A stretch of 64,000 nucleotides of DNA from DASWZN01 sp036404435. Its GTDB lineage: Bacteria; Acidobacteriota; Terriglobia; Bryobacterales; Bryobacteraceae. Where the stretch lies: the NCBI GenBank assembly GCA_036404435.1, contig DASWZN010000047.1, forward strand, positions 62,001 to 126,000, in the 5' to 3' direction. A program made the translations under genes and the position numbers. A model generated the notes under the pieces. The model worked only from the letters and a program-made list of their open reading frames with translations, was not told the origin of the DNA and made no database searches. Numbering within the stretch: the stretch's first letter is position 1; the number at the start of each line of letters is the position of its first letter. Below are positions 7,639 to 15,719 of this stretch, piece after piece.

Positions 7639-8404
7639 GAGGTTCTTGCGCCATCAAGGCCTTGAATTCGGCGTTGTCTTTGAGCACCGCGAATTCAGGT
7701 TCCTCGATGAACTTGTTGCGCTCTTTGAAGCCCTCTTCGAGCGACTTACGAACGCACTGTATCGCCTGATCGATCATCCCCGCCTGGGCATACGTCTTGG
7801 CCAGGTAGTAGTGGAAGCGCGCCCGTTCGCCGATCGTGCTCTCCTGCAGGAGAACGCCGTAGGAGTCTTGGTGTTCGAATACCTCGGGATCGAGCTTCAC
7901 GGCCTGCTGGTAGGCCTCGAACGCTTCCTTGTACTCTTTCTTGGCGAAGTGCGCCGTGCCGATGTTGCTGTAGATGGACGCCGAAGCCGGGCTGAGCTTA
8001 ATGGCCTTCTCATACTGCCGCAAGGCCCGGTTGTAACGCTTCTCGGCATAGAAGACGGTACCCAGGTTATTCACGGACTCCGAGTACCTCGGATCCCGCT
8101 TGATGGAGCGCTCGTAATAACGCTGAGCGGCCCTCAGATCGACGGTTTGGTGGTAGGCGATGCCGATCTTGTTCAGGGTGACCGCCGTTTCCGGCGCCTG
8201 GCGATACTGGTCGATGGCTTCGCGGTACATCTTGCGGGCCATGAAGATGTCACCCCGTTCTTCGGGAGTGAGCGTGGGCTTTGCCGGGGTCTCATGCGCG
8301 GCAACGGCCGAACCAGGTTCGAGAACCTGAGATTTTTCGGATTGGGGTTCAAGACTAAAAGCAAGAACCGGAACGAGGGCGGTGAGAAGGAATCTAGCAA
8401 ACAT
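7628..8404 (-). CDS. Secreted TPR protein
   Basis: A 258-aa protein with an N-terminal signal (MFARFLLTALVPVLAFS) and at least four canonical TPR units: AVTLNKIGIAYHQTVDLRAA, SVNNLGTVFYAEKRYNRALR, SIYSNIGTAHFAKKEYKEAF and YLAKTYAQAGMIDQAI. ATG 8404 was chosen over the in-frame ATG 8419 because CAGGAGG sits five nucleotides before 8404 as a strong Shine-Dalgarno. It is the first gene of a two-gene unit with the TPR lipoprotein. No catalytic motif is visible; a protein-protein scaffold is likely. Confidence 0.8.
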   Translation of the reverse strand: MFARFLLTALVPVLAFSLEPQSEKSQVLEPGSAVAAHETPAKPTLTPEERGDIFMARKMYREAIDQYRQAPETAVTLNKIGIAYHQTVDLRAAQRYYERSIKRDPRYSESVNNLGTVFYAEKRYNRALRQYEKAIKLSPASASIYSNIGTAHFAKKEYKEAFEAYQQAVKLDPEVFEHQDSYGVLLQESTIGERARFHYYLAKTYAQAGMIDQAIQCVRKSLEEGFKERNKFIEEPEFAVLKDNAEFKALMAQEPRAL

Positions 8405-8572
8405 ATGAACCTCCTGCAACTTGCAGCATTAAAGTCGGTAACCGCCTCGTATGACGCAAGCAACCCGTTCGCGGGTACAAGCTACAGACATTTAAGCACA
8501 GGTTGAGCCGGACCGGCGGCTTTAATGAGGGCGGAGGAGGAAGGAGGGTACTGGGCGGTCAAGCTGGGCAGC

Positions 8573-11110
8573 TTACTTGTTGAATGCTCCCAGAATCCGG
8601 CGGAAGAGACCCTTCTTCTGCTCTGGCTTCTTGGCCTGCTGTTGGGCCTCGGCAGGTGACTCGGCAGGCGGAGGCGCCTCGGCCCGGGCGCGCGAACCGG
8701 CCGGGGGCTTCACTCCGGACGCAAGCGCCGGGTTGGTGGTACCGGTGCCAGGCTGGAGTGGGGGGGCCGTTTCCCAGGAGGCCACTCGGGTACCGCCGGA
8801 GCCGCCGTGCAGGTGACAGCTCTCGACCGGCTGCGTACCCGACAGGAAGACCTCCGCCACGGGCGATGGACAGGACGGAGTAGCCAATTGCCCGGTCTCC
8901 GGGTCCACTTCGACGGTTACGATGCCGTCGGGCGCCTGGAAGTCGTGTACGTTGCGGTACTCGCGGTACTGATGAGCGCGCTTCATGAACTCCACCCAGA
9001 CCGGAAGGGCCGAGTGGGCGCCCTCCAAACCGAGCTCGCGGTTGTCGTCGAACCCGACCCACACCACGCAGATCAGGCGCGACGTGAAGCCGGCGAACCA
9101 GCCGTCATGAGAAGTCCCGGTCTTTCCCGCGGCGGGGAGGTTGAAGCCGCGCGAATGGACCGAGGCGCCGGTGCCGCTACGCAGGACCTCTTCAAGCAGA
9201 CTCACCATCATGTACGCCACGCGAGGATCGAGGACCTCACGTTTGTCCGGCGTGGCGGAGAAGAGGACGTTGCCCTGGCGGTCGCGAATCAGGCTCACCC
9301 AACTCGGCTTCACGTAGGTGCCCTGGTCGGCAAAAATCGTGTACGCGCCGGCCACCTCGATGGGAGTCACCTCGTAAGCGCCGAGCGCGATGGCCGGCGT
9401 GGCCTGAATGTTGAGATTCATGCCGGCCTTCTTGGCCAGCGTCTCCACGGTGTCGAAGCCGATCATCTCGCCGAGCTTGACTGCCGGCACGTTGAGCGAT
9501 TTCGCCAGCGCCGTCCGGAGCGTCACCTCGCCGTAATACTTATGCTCGAAGTTCTCCGGCGAGTAGGCCTTATTGTCGAACCAGAAAGTGGTGGGCTCGT
9601 CCAGTATCCGGGTCACGGGCGTGATGAGTTGCGAACCGCCCGCCAGCGCCGTGCTCAACGCCGCGGCGTAGACGAAGGGCTTGAATGCCGAGCCCGGCTG
9701 GCGTTTGGCGAGCGCGCGGTTCAACTGGCTGACGCCATAGTCGCGGCCGCCGACGAGAGCCTTGATGTCCCCGGTTTCGGGATCGAGCACCACCATCGCG
9801 CACTGCGCCTGGGGCGGCTTCTCGCCCTTGGGCCAGCGGCGGTGACTGAGACGCTGGTCTACCTCCTGCATGCCGATGCGCACGGCGTCCGCCGCGGCGC
9901 GCTGCAGGTTGAGATCCAGGGTGGTGTACACGCGGTAAGTGCTGTTCTGGAAGTCGTAATCGCCGAACTCGCTCTGCAACTCGTCGTTGACCAGATCGAC
10001 GAAGTACGGAGCCTCGGTCGATTCCAGCTCGGCCGGCGTCAGCGTGAGCGGCTGGGCGCTGGAGGTCTGGTACTCCGCGTCCGTGATGTAGCCGTTGTCG
10101 CGCATCAGCATCAGCACGACGTTCCTGCGCTCGCGCGCGCGGTCAGGATGGCGATAGGGGTTGCGAAAGCTGGGCTGCTGGATGAGCCCGGCCAGCGTCG
10201 CCGCCTCGGCCAGGGTCAACTGGCTGATGTCCTTGCCGAAGTACGCGCGCGCCGCCTCGCCGAAACCGTGGATGGCAAAGCTGCCGCGGCGGCCCAGCGG
10301 GACCTGGTTGGCATAGAACTCGAAGATCTCTTCCTTGGAGAGCTTCTGCTCGAGCTGCAGGGTGATCATCACCTCGGCCGCCTTGCGGCTTACGGTCTTC
10401 TGCTGGTTGAGCCAGAACATGCGCGCGAGCTGCATGCTGAGGGTCGAGGCGCCCTCGGCCACGCGCCCTTCGCGCAAATCCACGTAGGCCGCTTTGATGA
10501 CGCGCAGCGGATCGAACCCGGCGTGCTGGAAGAAGCGCTTGTCCTCGGCCGAAACGACCGCATCGACCAGCACCTTGGGGATATCGCCGAACTTGACCAG
10601 GCGGCGCTTCTCGCGGTTCCGGTCGGAAAGGTTGGTGATCAGCTCGGGCTCGAGCAGGTACTGAACGCGCTCGGTGTTGTCGCGCAGGGAGATGATCTGC
10701 GAGACATGGCGGCCGGAGAACTTGATGACCCCGGCCTCGTCGTCAAAATACGAGTCCGCCCCCGGAAAAACCTCGATGCCTCCGTCCGCGCGGCGGTGAT
10801 ACCAGCCCATGCGGTTGCCGCTGGTTTCCCCATAGTCGCTGCTGTGAAGCTGAGCGATGATCTCCTGGGGGGAGATTTCGTCCCCGACCGAGACCACCCG
10901 GGGAGCGGCGAACACCATGGACGTGGCTTGGAAGGGACCCTGCCGCAACTTGCGATCGATCAGTCGCGAATAGCGGACGTAATAGAAGGTGAAGGAGATC
11001 AGGAGGACTAGCGTGAGGCCGGCGCAAACGCCAATGGCGATTCGGCCCGCCGGGCTGACCAGCATGTGAGCCCATCGGGCTCTTCGCGGGATCTGTATCC
11101 GAACCGGCAC
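8573..11110 (-). CDS. Class A (bifunctional) penicillin-binding protein, PBP1b-like
   Basis: A membrane-anchored peptidoglycan polymerase of 845 aa. A TM helix (about residues 22-45) is followed by a UB2H-like region (about 55-140). The GT51 transglycosylase domain has catalytic Glu189 in VVSAEDKRFFQHAGFDPL and the GASTLSMQLAR signature. The transpeptidase domain has the SxxK nucleophile Ser474 in QPGSAFKPF, an SLN motif in AKSLNVPAVKLG, and the AGKTGTSHDGWF box. The C-terminal ~70 residues are Pro/Ala/Glu-rich. The start is GTG 11110. All catalytic residues of both activities are intact, so it should be active in cell-wall synthesis at the inner membrane. Confidence 0.93.
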   Translation of the reverse strand: MPVRIQIPRRARWAHMLVSPAGRIAIGVCAGLTLVLLISFTFYYVRYSRLIDRKLRQGPFQATSMVFAAPRVVSVGDEISPQEIIAQLHSSDYGETSGNRMGWYHRRADGGIEVFPGADSYFDDEAGVIKFSGRHVSQIISLRDNTERVQYLLEPELITNLSDRNREKRRLVKFGDIPKVLVDAVVSAEDKRFFQHAGFDPLRVIKAAYVDLREGRVAEGASTLSMQLARMFWLNQQKTVSRKAAEVMITLQLEQKLSKEEIFEFYANQVPLGRRGSFAIHGFGEAARAYFGKDISQLTLAEAATLAGLIQQPSFRNPYRHPDRARERRNVVLMLMRDNGYITDAEYQTSSAQPLTLTPAELESTEAPYFVDLVNDELQSEFGDYDFQNSTYRVYTTLDLNLQRAAADAVRIGMQEVDQRLSHRRWPKGEKPPQAQCAMVVLDPETGDIKALVGGRDYGVSQLNRALAKRQPGSAFKPFVYAAALSTALAGGSQLITPVTRILDEPTTFWFDNKAYSPENFEHKYYGEVTLRTALAKSLNVPAVKLGEMIGFDTVETLAKKAGMNLNIQATPAIALGAYEVTPIEVAGAYTIFADQGTYVKPSWVSLIRDRQGNVLFSATPDKREVLDPRVAYMMVSLLEEVLRSGTGASVHSRGFNLPAAGKTGTSHDGWFAGFTSRLICVVWVGFDDNRELGLEGAHSALPVWVEFMKRAHQYREYRNVHDFQAPDGIVTVEVDPETGQLATPSCPSPVAEVFLSGTQPVESCHLHGGSGGTRVASWETAPPLQPGTGTTNPALASGVKPPAGSRARAEAPPPAESPAEAQQQAKKPEQKKGLFRRILGAFNK

Positions 11111-11146
11111 CCGGACCTATTGTCTCATGGGCGCGCTAACGCGCGC

Positions 11147-11208
11147 CGCTCGTGGCTCGTTGCCCGTGGCCCGTTGATCAACGGGCAATGAGCAACGGGC
11201 TACGAGCG
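11147..11208. repeat. Imperfect 31-bp inverted repeat between convergently spaced minus-strand genes
   Basis: Arms 11147-11177 and 11178-11208 meet at TTGATCAA and pair at 26 of 31 positions, giving a long cruciform or hairpin built from variants of GGCTCGTTGCCCGT. The right arm abuts the stop codon of the 11209 gene. It could act as a terminator; no second copy is visible here. Confidence 0.6.
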
Positions 11209-11622
11209 CTACCTCTTCAACTCTTCCCACATATCTCCGTGCTTGGTCCACTCGGCGGGCTCCAGCCCGGAGATCTGAAGCTCGGCGACCTTGAGCGTCC
11301 CGTGCCCGTACGGGCAGATGTACTCGATGCGCGGCCGGCCCAACTGGAGCATCCGGCCCCAGGAGCCGGACGTGACTGGCATGCGAAGCCGCCGCGCGCA
11401 CACGCGGCAGCGATAGCGCTGATCCAGGATCGAAAGGTAAACCAGGCCGCAGGAGATCAGAAAAACGAGTCCCGCCGCCAGGGTCCAGGGCAGATCGAAG
11501 CCGAGGAACTGGCCTCGATACAAATGCGGACGCGGCAGCAAGAGCGTGATACCAAACCAGAGGCAGCCGAGAAGCAGGCCGGACACGCCGAGTTTCGCTG
11601 CGAGCAGGCCCCAATAGCGCAT
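11209..11622 (-). CDS. Small membrane protein with paired Cys motif, unknown function
   Basis: A 137-aa protein with two hydrophobic segments (about residues 7-30 and 45-65). A soluble tail carries two possible metal-binding pairs, CRVCARRLRMP and YICPYGHGTL, suggesting a small zinc ribbon facing the cytoplasm. It ends in an acidic/basic tail. It lies between PBP and the DUF3857 genes on the same strand with ~50-100 bp gaps. I do not recognise the family. Confidence 0.65.
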   Translation of the reverse strand: MRYWGLLAAKLGVSGLLLGCLWFGITLLLPRPHLYRGQFLGFDLPWTLAAGLVFLISCGLVYLSILDQRYRCRVCARRLRMPVTSGSWGRMLQLGRPRIEYICPYGHGTLKVAELQISGLEPAEWTKHGDMWEELKR

Positions 11623-11676
11623 ACAGGATTAGACTACGGCGAGGGGCCGTTGGTTCCAGCGCTCAAGATATTGAGT

Positions 11677-13638
11677 CTATTGGCGCACGAGCACGACGGG
11701 GGCCGATTCCGCTCCGTAGACGTGCTCGAAGAAATCGCGCACGGACTTGTACTCGGAAGGAGGCGCGGTGATCTCCTTCACTTCGAGCGATTGGCGGAAC
11801 AGCACTTCGTTGCCGCTGGGGGTCCAGCTCGCCTTGTACGTCCCGTAAGGTCCATCGAGCGCAACGGGATCGGGAACTTCGTCAACCTTGAAGCCATCCG
11901 GCAGGCGAAGGCGCGCGGTGGCGTCATACTGGGCCGCGTGCAGGACAATGGGGAGCTTGCGCTTCTCGGCGGGGAAGAAGAAGTGCCCGGCCGCGACCAG
12001 CGTCCCGGGCTTCATCACGAGCAGCCACCCCTGCATGGATTGGGCGAACTGGTCCGCGGTGTACTCGACGTGCGTCGTGAGCCGGCCCTCCTCGCGGGCA
12101 TCCTTGTGCGTAAAGGCGCCCAACTTGACGGTCCCGATCCTCTGCGCAAGGACGTGTTCCATAGCGTTGCGCACTTCCGCCGGCGACCTCAGATCGAGAA
12201 GCGCCCGCGTGCGACTGGCGCTCTGGCCGAAGTGCTCCGCGTCGTCCACGACCTCGATTGCGCCTTGCGCCGAGAGCTTGGCCTGGACCGCGGTCTCGGT
12301 CCGGCTGGCCGACGCCGGCAACAGCGGCATCTTGAGGAGCGCGCCCTGGTCCCCGGCGTCGATGAGCGCGTAACTGCCCTGCTCGGATTCGGGCAAGTCG
12401 CCGACCGGGGTGTAGGGATCGGTTGGGTCGAAGATCAGCAGCCGCCCCAACTGCGGATGGGTTACCACCGATGGCAACTGGATCGAGTCTGCAATCTGTA
12501 CCGCGATGATGGCGTGGTTGAACTGCTGCGGGGAAGGCCAGTCCGGGCGCACATAGGACGAATCTCCGTAATGGATCGTAGTCAGGTAAGCTGGTATGCT
12601 GACTGCTTTCAGAAGCGCGCGCATCAGGTTGGCTTTGTCCTTGCAGTCCCCGTACTGCTTCTCGAGAACCAGCGATGCCAGGTGCGGCTTATACCCGCCT
12701 CCGCGCCCGATTCCAGTCTGGATCGCGACGTAATTGATGCCCTGGACGAACCTGCCGATGGCCTGGATCTTCGCCAGGTCCGAGGTCGCGTTGACGGTAA
12801 GCGTGCGAGCGCGCTCGACAATACCGCCGCCGGCATCGGCCTGCGGGTCCGCCAAATCGGAAACCCAGCGCGAAACCGATCTCCAGTCCGTCAACGCGCG
12901 CAATCCGGCCGGGTTGTCTACAGGTGGCAGGTAGGTGATAACCAGTCGCGGCACGACCGCCTTCAAATGCGGGCTGTGCGGCTCCTCTTCGATGAACGGC
13001 AGGTCGTGCAGCTCCCAGGTGTAAGTCGGCCCCGAAGCGCTAGGTTCGACCGGGGCGTGGTTGTAGGTGATGCTCCGCACTTCCCAGCCCGCCGGCAGAG
13101 TCAGCGAGAAGCGAGAAGTTACGGTCGGAAGTCCTTCCGTGAAGAGGTGGTCGAATTGCGTGAAGACCGACTTGCTCTCCATCGACATCTCGTAACCGAA
13201 GACGCTGCCGTCCTGGGCGTCCGCCCCTGCCTCGAAGAGGCGAACGCGTTCTTCGTTGTAGATATCGTTCTGGGCGAGGGCAGCGTCGATCAGGCGGTCC
13301 TTGCGGTAGCGGATCGGAGCGCCACTCGAGGGCAGCATCCAGCCGTGGAAGTCTCTGATCTTATCGGTCGCCGTAACGTAGACCATTCCCGCCCCGGCGT
13401 GTTTGCGGCCGTCCCGGTTGAGAATCCGGATGGCGCCCCGCTCCACGGTTTCGGTCCGCCCGCTCGCATCCACCGTGACCTCCTCCTCATGCAGGAGGAC
13501 GACCGCCGGCACCTTGCGATCGTATGCTCCTTGCGGAGCCGCGGCGGCATCCCGCAGCCATTGGGGCACATCGTCGCCGGCCAGCGCCGCTCCCGCGGCC
13601 AGCAACATCCCGAATGCCAAACCGGCCACGCGGCTCAT
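11677..13638 (-). CDS. DUF3857 and transglutaminase-like protein with intact catalytic triad
   Basis: A 653-aa exported protein (signal MSRVAGLAFGMLLAAGAALA). DUF3857 occupies about residues 45-215 and a transglutaminase-like core about 260-420. The core has the presumed nucleophile Cys near residue 332 in YGDCKDKANLMRALL, His in FNHAIIAV and Asp in LLIFDPTDPY. A C-terminal beta-rich domain follows. The start overlaps the stop of the upstream paralogue as ATGA (13635-13638), so they are translated together. Periplasmic protease or crosslinking activity is possible from the triad; the true substrate is unknown. Confidence 0.85.
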   Translation of the reverse strand: MSRVAGLAFGMLLAAGAALAGDDVPQWLRDAAAAPQGAYDRKVPAVVLLHEEEVTVDASGRTETVERGAIRILNRDGRKHAGAGMVYVTATDKIRDFHGWMLPSSGAPIRYRKDRLIDAALAQNDIYNEERVRLFEAGADAQDGSVFGYEMSMESKSVFTQFDHLFTEGLPTVTSRFSLTLPAGWEVRSITYNHAPVEPSASGPTYTWELHDLPFIEEEPHSPHLKAVVPRLVITYLPPVDNPAGLRALTDWRSVSRWVSDLADPQADAGGGIVERARTLTVNATSDLAKIQAIGRFVQGINYVAIQTGIGRGGGYKPHLASLVLEKQYGDCKDKANLMRALLKAVSIPAYLTTIHYGDSSYVRPDWPSPQQFNHAIIAVQIADSIQLPSVVTHPQLGRLLIFDPTDPYTPVGDLPESEQGSYALIDAGDQGALLKMPLLPASASRTETAVQAKLSAQGAIEVVDDAEHFGQSASRTRALLDLRSPAEVRNAMEHVLAQRIGTVKLGAFTHKDAREEGRLTTHVEYTADQFAQSMQGWLLVMKPGTLVAAGHFFFPAEKRKLPIVLHAAQYDATARLRLPDGFKVDEVPDPVALDGPYGTYKASWTPSGNEVLFRQSLEVKEITAPPSEYKSVRDFFEHVYGAESAPVVLVRQ

Positions 13639-15650
13639 TGGACGGCCGCCTGCTGGCGAAGCGTGAGCGTGTGCTGGTCCTGCTCGTGAATGGCGTCAAA
13701 GGTCTGCTTCACCGCCGCGTACACCTTCTGCTGATACGCCAGCCGCCCGCCCCGCCCAAAGACCAGCTTGCGGTGATATGCCAGTTGCCCTTCGCCCACC
13801 TTGACCGAGACGTCGTAGCCCCCGATCTCGCCCATGGGGAACGAGCCGGGCGCCTCGGGGCTCTCCAAGGCGTAACCCGGAGGAACCTTCACGGTGACGT
13901 CGTCTTCTTCGGCCCAGGGGTACTCGAACATGATGGGATACTTGCGGTCGGTGGCAGGGAACTTCGCCGGCAGGCCACGCTCGAAGTATGCCAACTGGAG
14001 GAACATTCTCTTCCCGGTCTTCTGCGCGTAGCCCGGCACTTTCACCCGGTAAGAGAGGGTCAGCGGTTTTTCGGCGTCGTCTGCGTTCTCCACCTTCACT
14101 TCGGATATCTCGGCGTTGCCGAACTGGCTTCGCACCGTCGTGCGGACATCCTCTTCCTGCTGCGCGGGGGACGCGCTCGCTTTGTCCAGCCGCCGCTGGG
14201 CCGCCTCGTGGCCCGTGTAGGCCAGGCGCACGATGCCTTCGAGCGTTCCGTCGTCGCTGAGCTCGAAAACGCCGGTTCGCGAGGCCACCGACTTGTCCGG
14301 CTCGGAGATAGGGGTTTGTACGAACACCGGTTCCTTCGGATCGGATATCAGCGCCTGAGCGCCCTCCTCCTGCCAGCGCAGCATTCCCGACGGAAGCTCC
14401 CTTGCAGCGGCGTCATAGAACCGCCACTGGTCGCCGACCCTGACCGCAATGTCCCAGGCCCGCATGAAGTAATCGTCGGGAAACCCGCGGTCGAACGGAA
14501 GGTCGCTGCGATCCGCTATCCTGGCCAACCGCGCCTCGAAGCCTTCCGCGGAGACCATGGCCGCGAACAGCATGTTGACATCGAAGCCCGTACCCATGCC
14601 GCGCTTCAGGGTGTCGGCGGGAGTATGGTTCTCCTTGGCTTTCTCGCGCTGTTGCTCGGTGACGTCCTCATCGCTCAGCCGCTTGATGCGGGTCCGGCAA
14701 TACTGCATTATCCTGGCAACCTTCTCTTCCGGATCCTTGGCGCTGGCGCAAGCCTCGTCCGCCGCCTTCCGGACTTCGTCGCCGGCCTTCAGGTAGGATC
14801 TGAGATTCCCATAGACCTTGCGGCCCAATTCCGTCCAATACTTGTCCGCGTTGATCTTCTTGTCCTCGGCGTAATACAGCAGCGCCCAGGGCCGCGCGAT
14901 CCATTCCGATGGCATCAGCGGCTCATCGCTATAGGCAGGCAAATCGTTCACGAAGGTGCTGCTGAAACCGTCCCTTTCCGGGGTCAGGGGCGACAGTCTC
15001 ACGTGAAAGGGCATCAGCCTCATGGGCGGGAACATGAAACCGGGGATCAGCAGCGGCCGGATGAAGTACTTGACCTCATGAACCGGAATGTCGCGCCAGA
15101 ACGGCAAGCGGACGTACTCGGCGAACTCGTTGTGGCGCCGCTCCCGCCAGCGGTACTCGATAATGACGCCGGGCTCGACTCCCGGCATGGCAAAGGACAC
15201 GGCTTTGAGTTTGCGGCCGCTGGCCTTGACGATGTCGCGCTGGAAGATCGCGTCCTTACCCAATTCCAGGATGGTGCCGTCGGGCTTGATGGTCCTTCCG
15301 ACGACATCGGTGATCACGCGCCTGCCCGAGTATTCGATGCTTGGGGTACCCTGGCTATCGCAGCCGCGTTGATTGAAGATCTTGATGCGAATGTAGTTGA
15401 AGAGTACCGCCTCGGGATCCTCTCCGCGGAGCTCGTCCATCACGTGGACGTGCCAGAACAGGGCTTCCGCGCCCGCGTCCGGGTCGATCCGGGGAGTCTT
15501 GAGGTTGCGCTCCTCGTCGGTAACGGGCAGCCATTGCGTAATGGCGACGATATTGACGCCAGTGTCCGCGAGAGCGGCCGCTCCGAACAGCAGGGCCATG
15601 GCGGCAAACCTCCCGGAACGGCGGAGAAAAGAGGTCGGTGTGCGGGTCAT
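13635..15650 (-). CDS. DUF3857 protein, pseudo-transglutaminase paralogue A
   Basis: A 671-aa exported protein (signal after MTRTPTSFLRR). It is closely similar along its whole length to the next two genes, e.g. ITQWLPVTDEERNLK, NQRGCDSQGT and VFGRGGRLAYQQKVY. The segment that aligns with the Cys region of the 11677 gene reads RGMGTGFDVNMLFAAM (about residue 355). The nucleophile Cys is therefore missing, and the His region reads WDIAVRVGDQWRFYDAA. The domain is probably non-catalytic. I chose ATG 15650 because promoter A sits 7 nt upstream. A transcript from here probably continues into the active 11677 gene. Confidence 0.82.
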   Translation of the reverse strand: MTRTPTSFLRRSGRFAAMALLFGAAALADTGVNIVAITQWLPVTDEERNLKTPRIDPDAGAEALFWHVHVMDELRGEDPEAVLFNYIRIKIFNQRGCDSQGTPSIEYSGRRVITDVVGRTIKPDGTILELGKDAIFQRDIVKASGRKLKAVSFAMPGVEPGVIIEYRWRERRHNEFAEYVRLPFWRDIPVHEVKYFIRPLLIPGFMFPPMRLMPFHVRLSPLTPERDGFSSTFVNDLPAYSDEPLMPSEWIARPWALLYYAEDKKINADKYWTELGRKVYGNLRSYLKAGDEVRKAADEACASAKDPEEKVARIMQYCRTRIKRLSDEDVTEQQREKAKENHTPADTLKRGMGTGFDVNMLFAAMVSAEGFEARLARIADRSDLPFDRGFPDDYFMRAWDIAVRVGDQWRFYDAAARELPSGMLRWQEEGAQALISDPKEPVFVQTPISEPDKSVASRTGVFELSDDGTLEGIVRLAYTGHEAAQRRLDKASASPAQQEEDVRTTVRSQFGNAEISEVKVENADDAEKPLTLSYRVKVPGYAQKTGKRMFLQLAYFERGLPAKFPATDRKYPIMFEYPWAEEDDVTVKVPPGYALESPEAPGSFPMGEIGGYDVSVKVGEGQLAYHRKLVFGRGGRLAYQQKVYAAVKQTFDAIHEQDQHTLTLRQQAAVQ

Positions 15651-15657
15651 CTTCAGG

Positions 15658-15686
15658 AGTATAGGCCACTGCGGCCCAAGATTCAA
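15658..15686 (-). promoter_or_regulatory. Promoter A: TTGAAT-17-TATACT, 7 nt before ATG
   Basis: -35 TTGAAT (15681-15686), a 17-bp spacer, and -10 TATACT (15658-15663) lie exactly 7 nt before the start at 15650. This spacing predicts transcription starting at the start codon. The same arrangement precedes both paralogues upstream. Confidence 0.65.
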
Positions 15687-15719
15687 AGAGAAAGAGAGGC
15701 TTTTTTACCGCAGTGCGGG

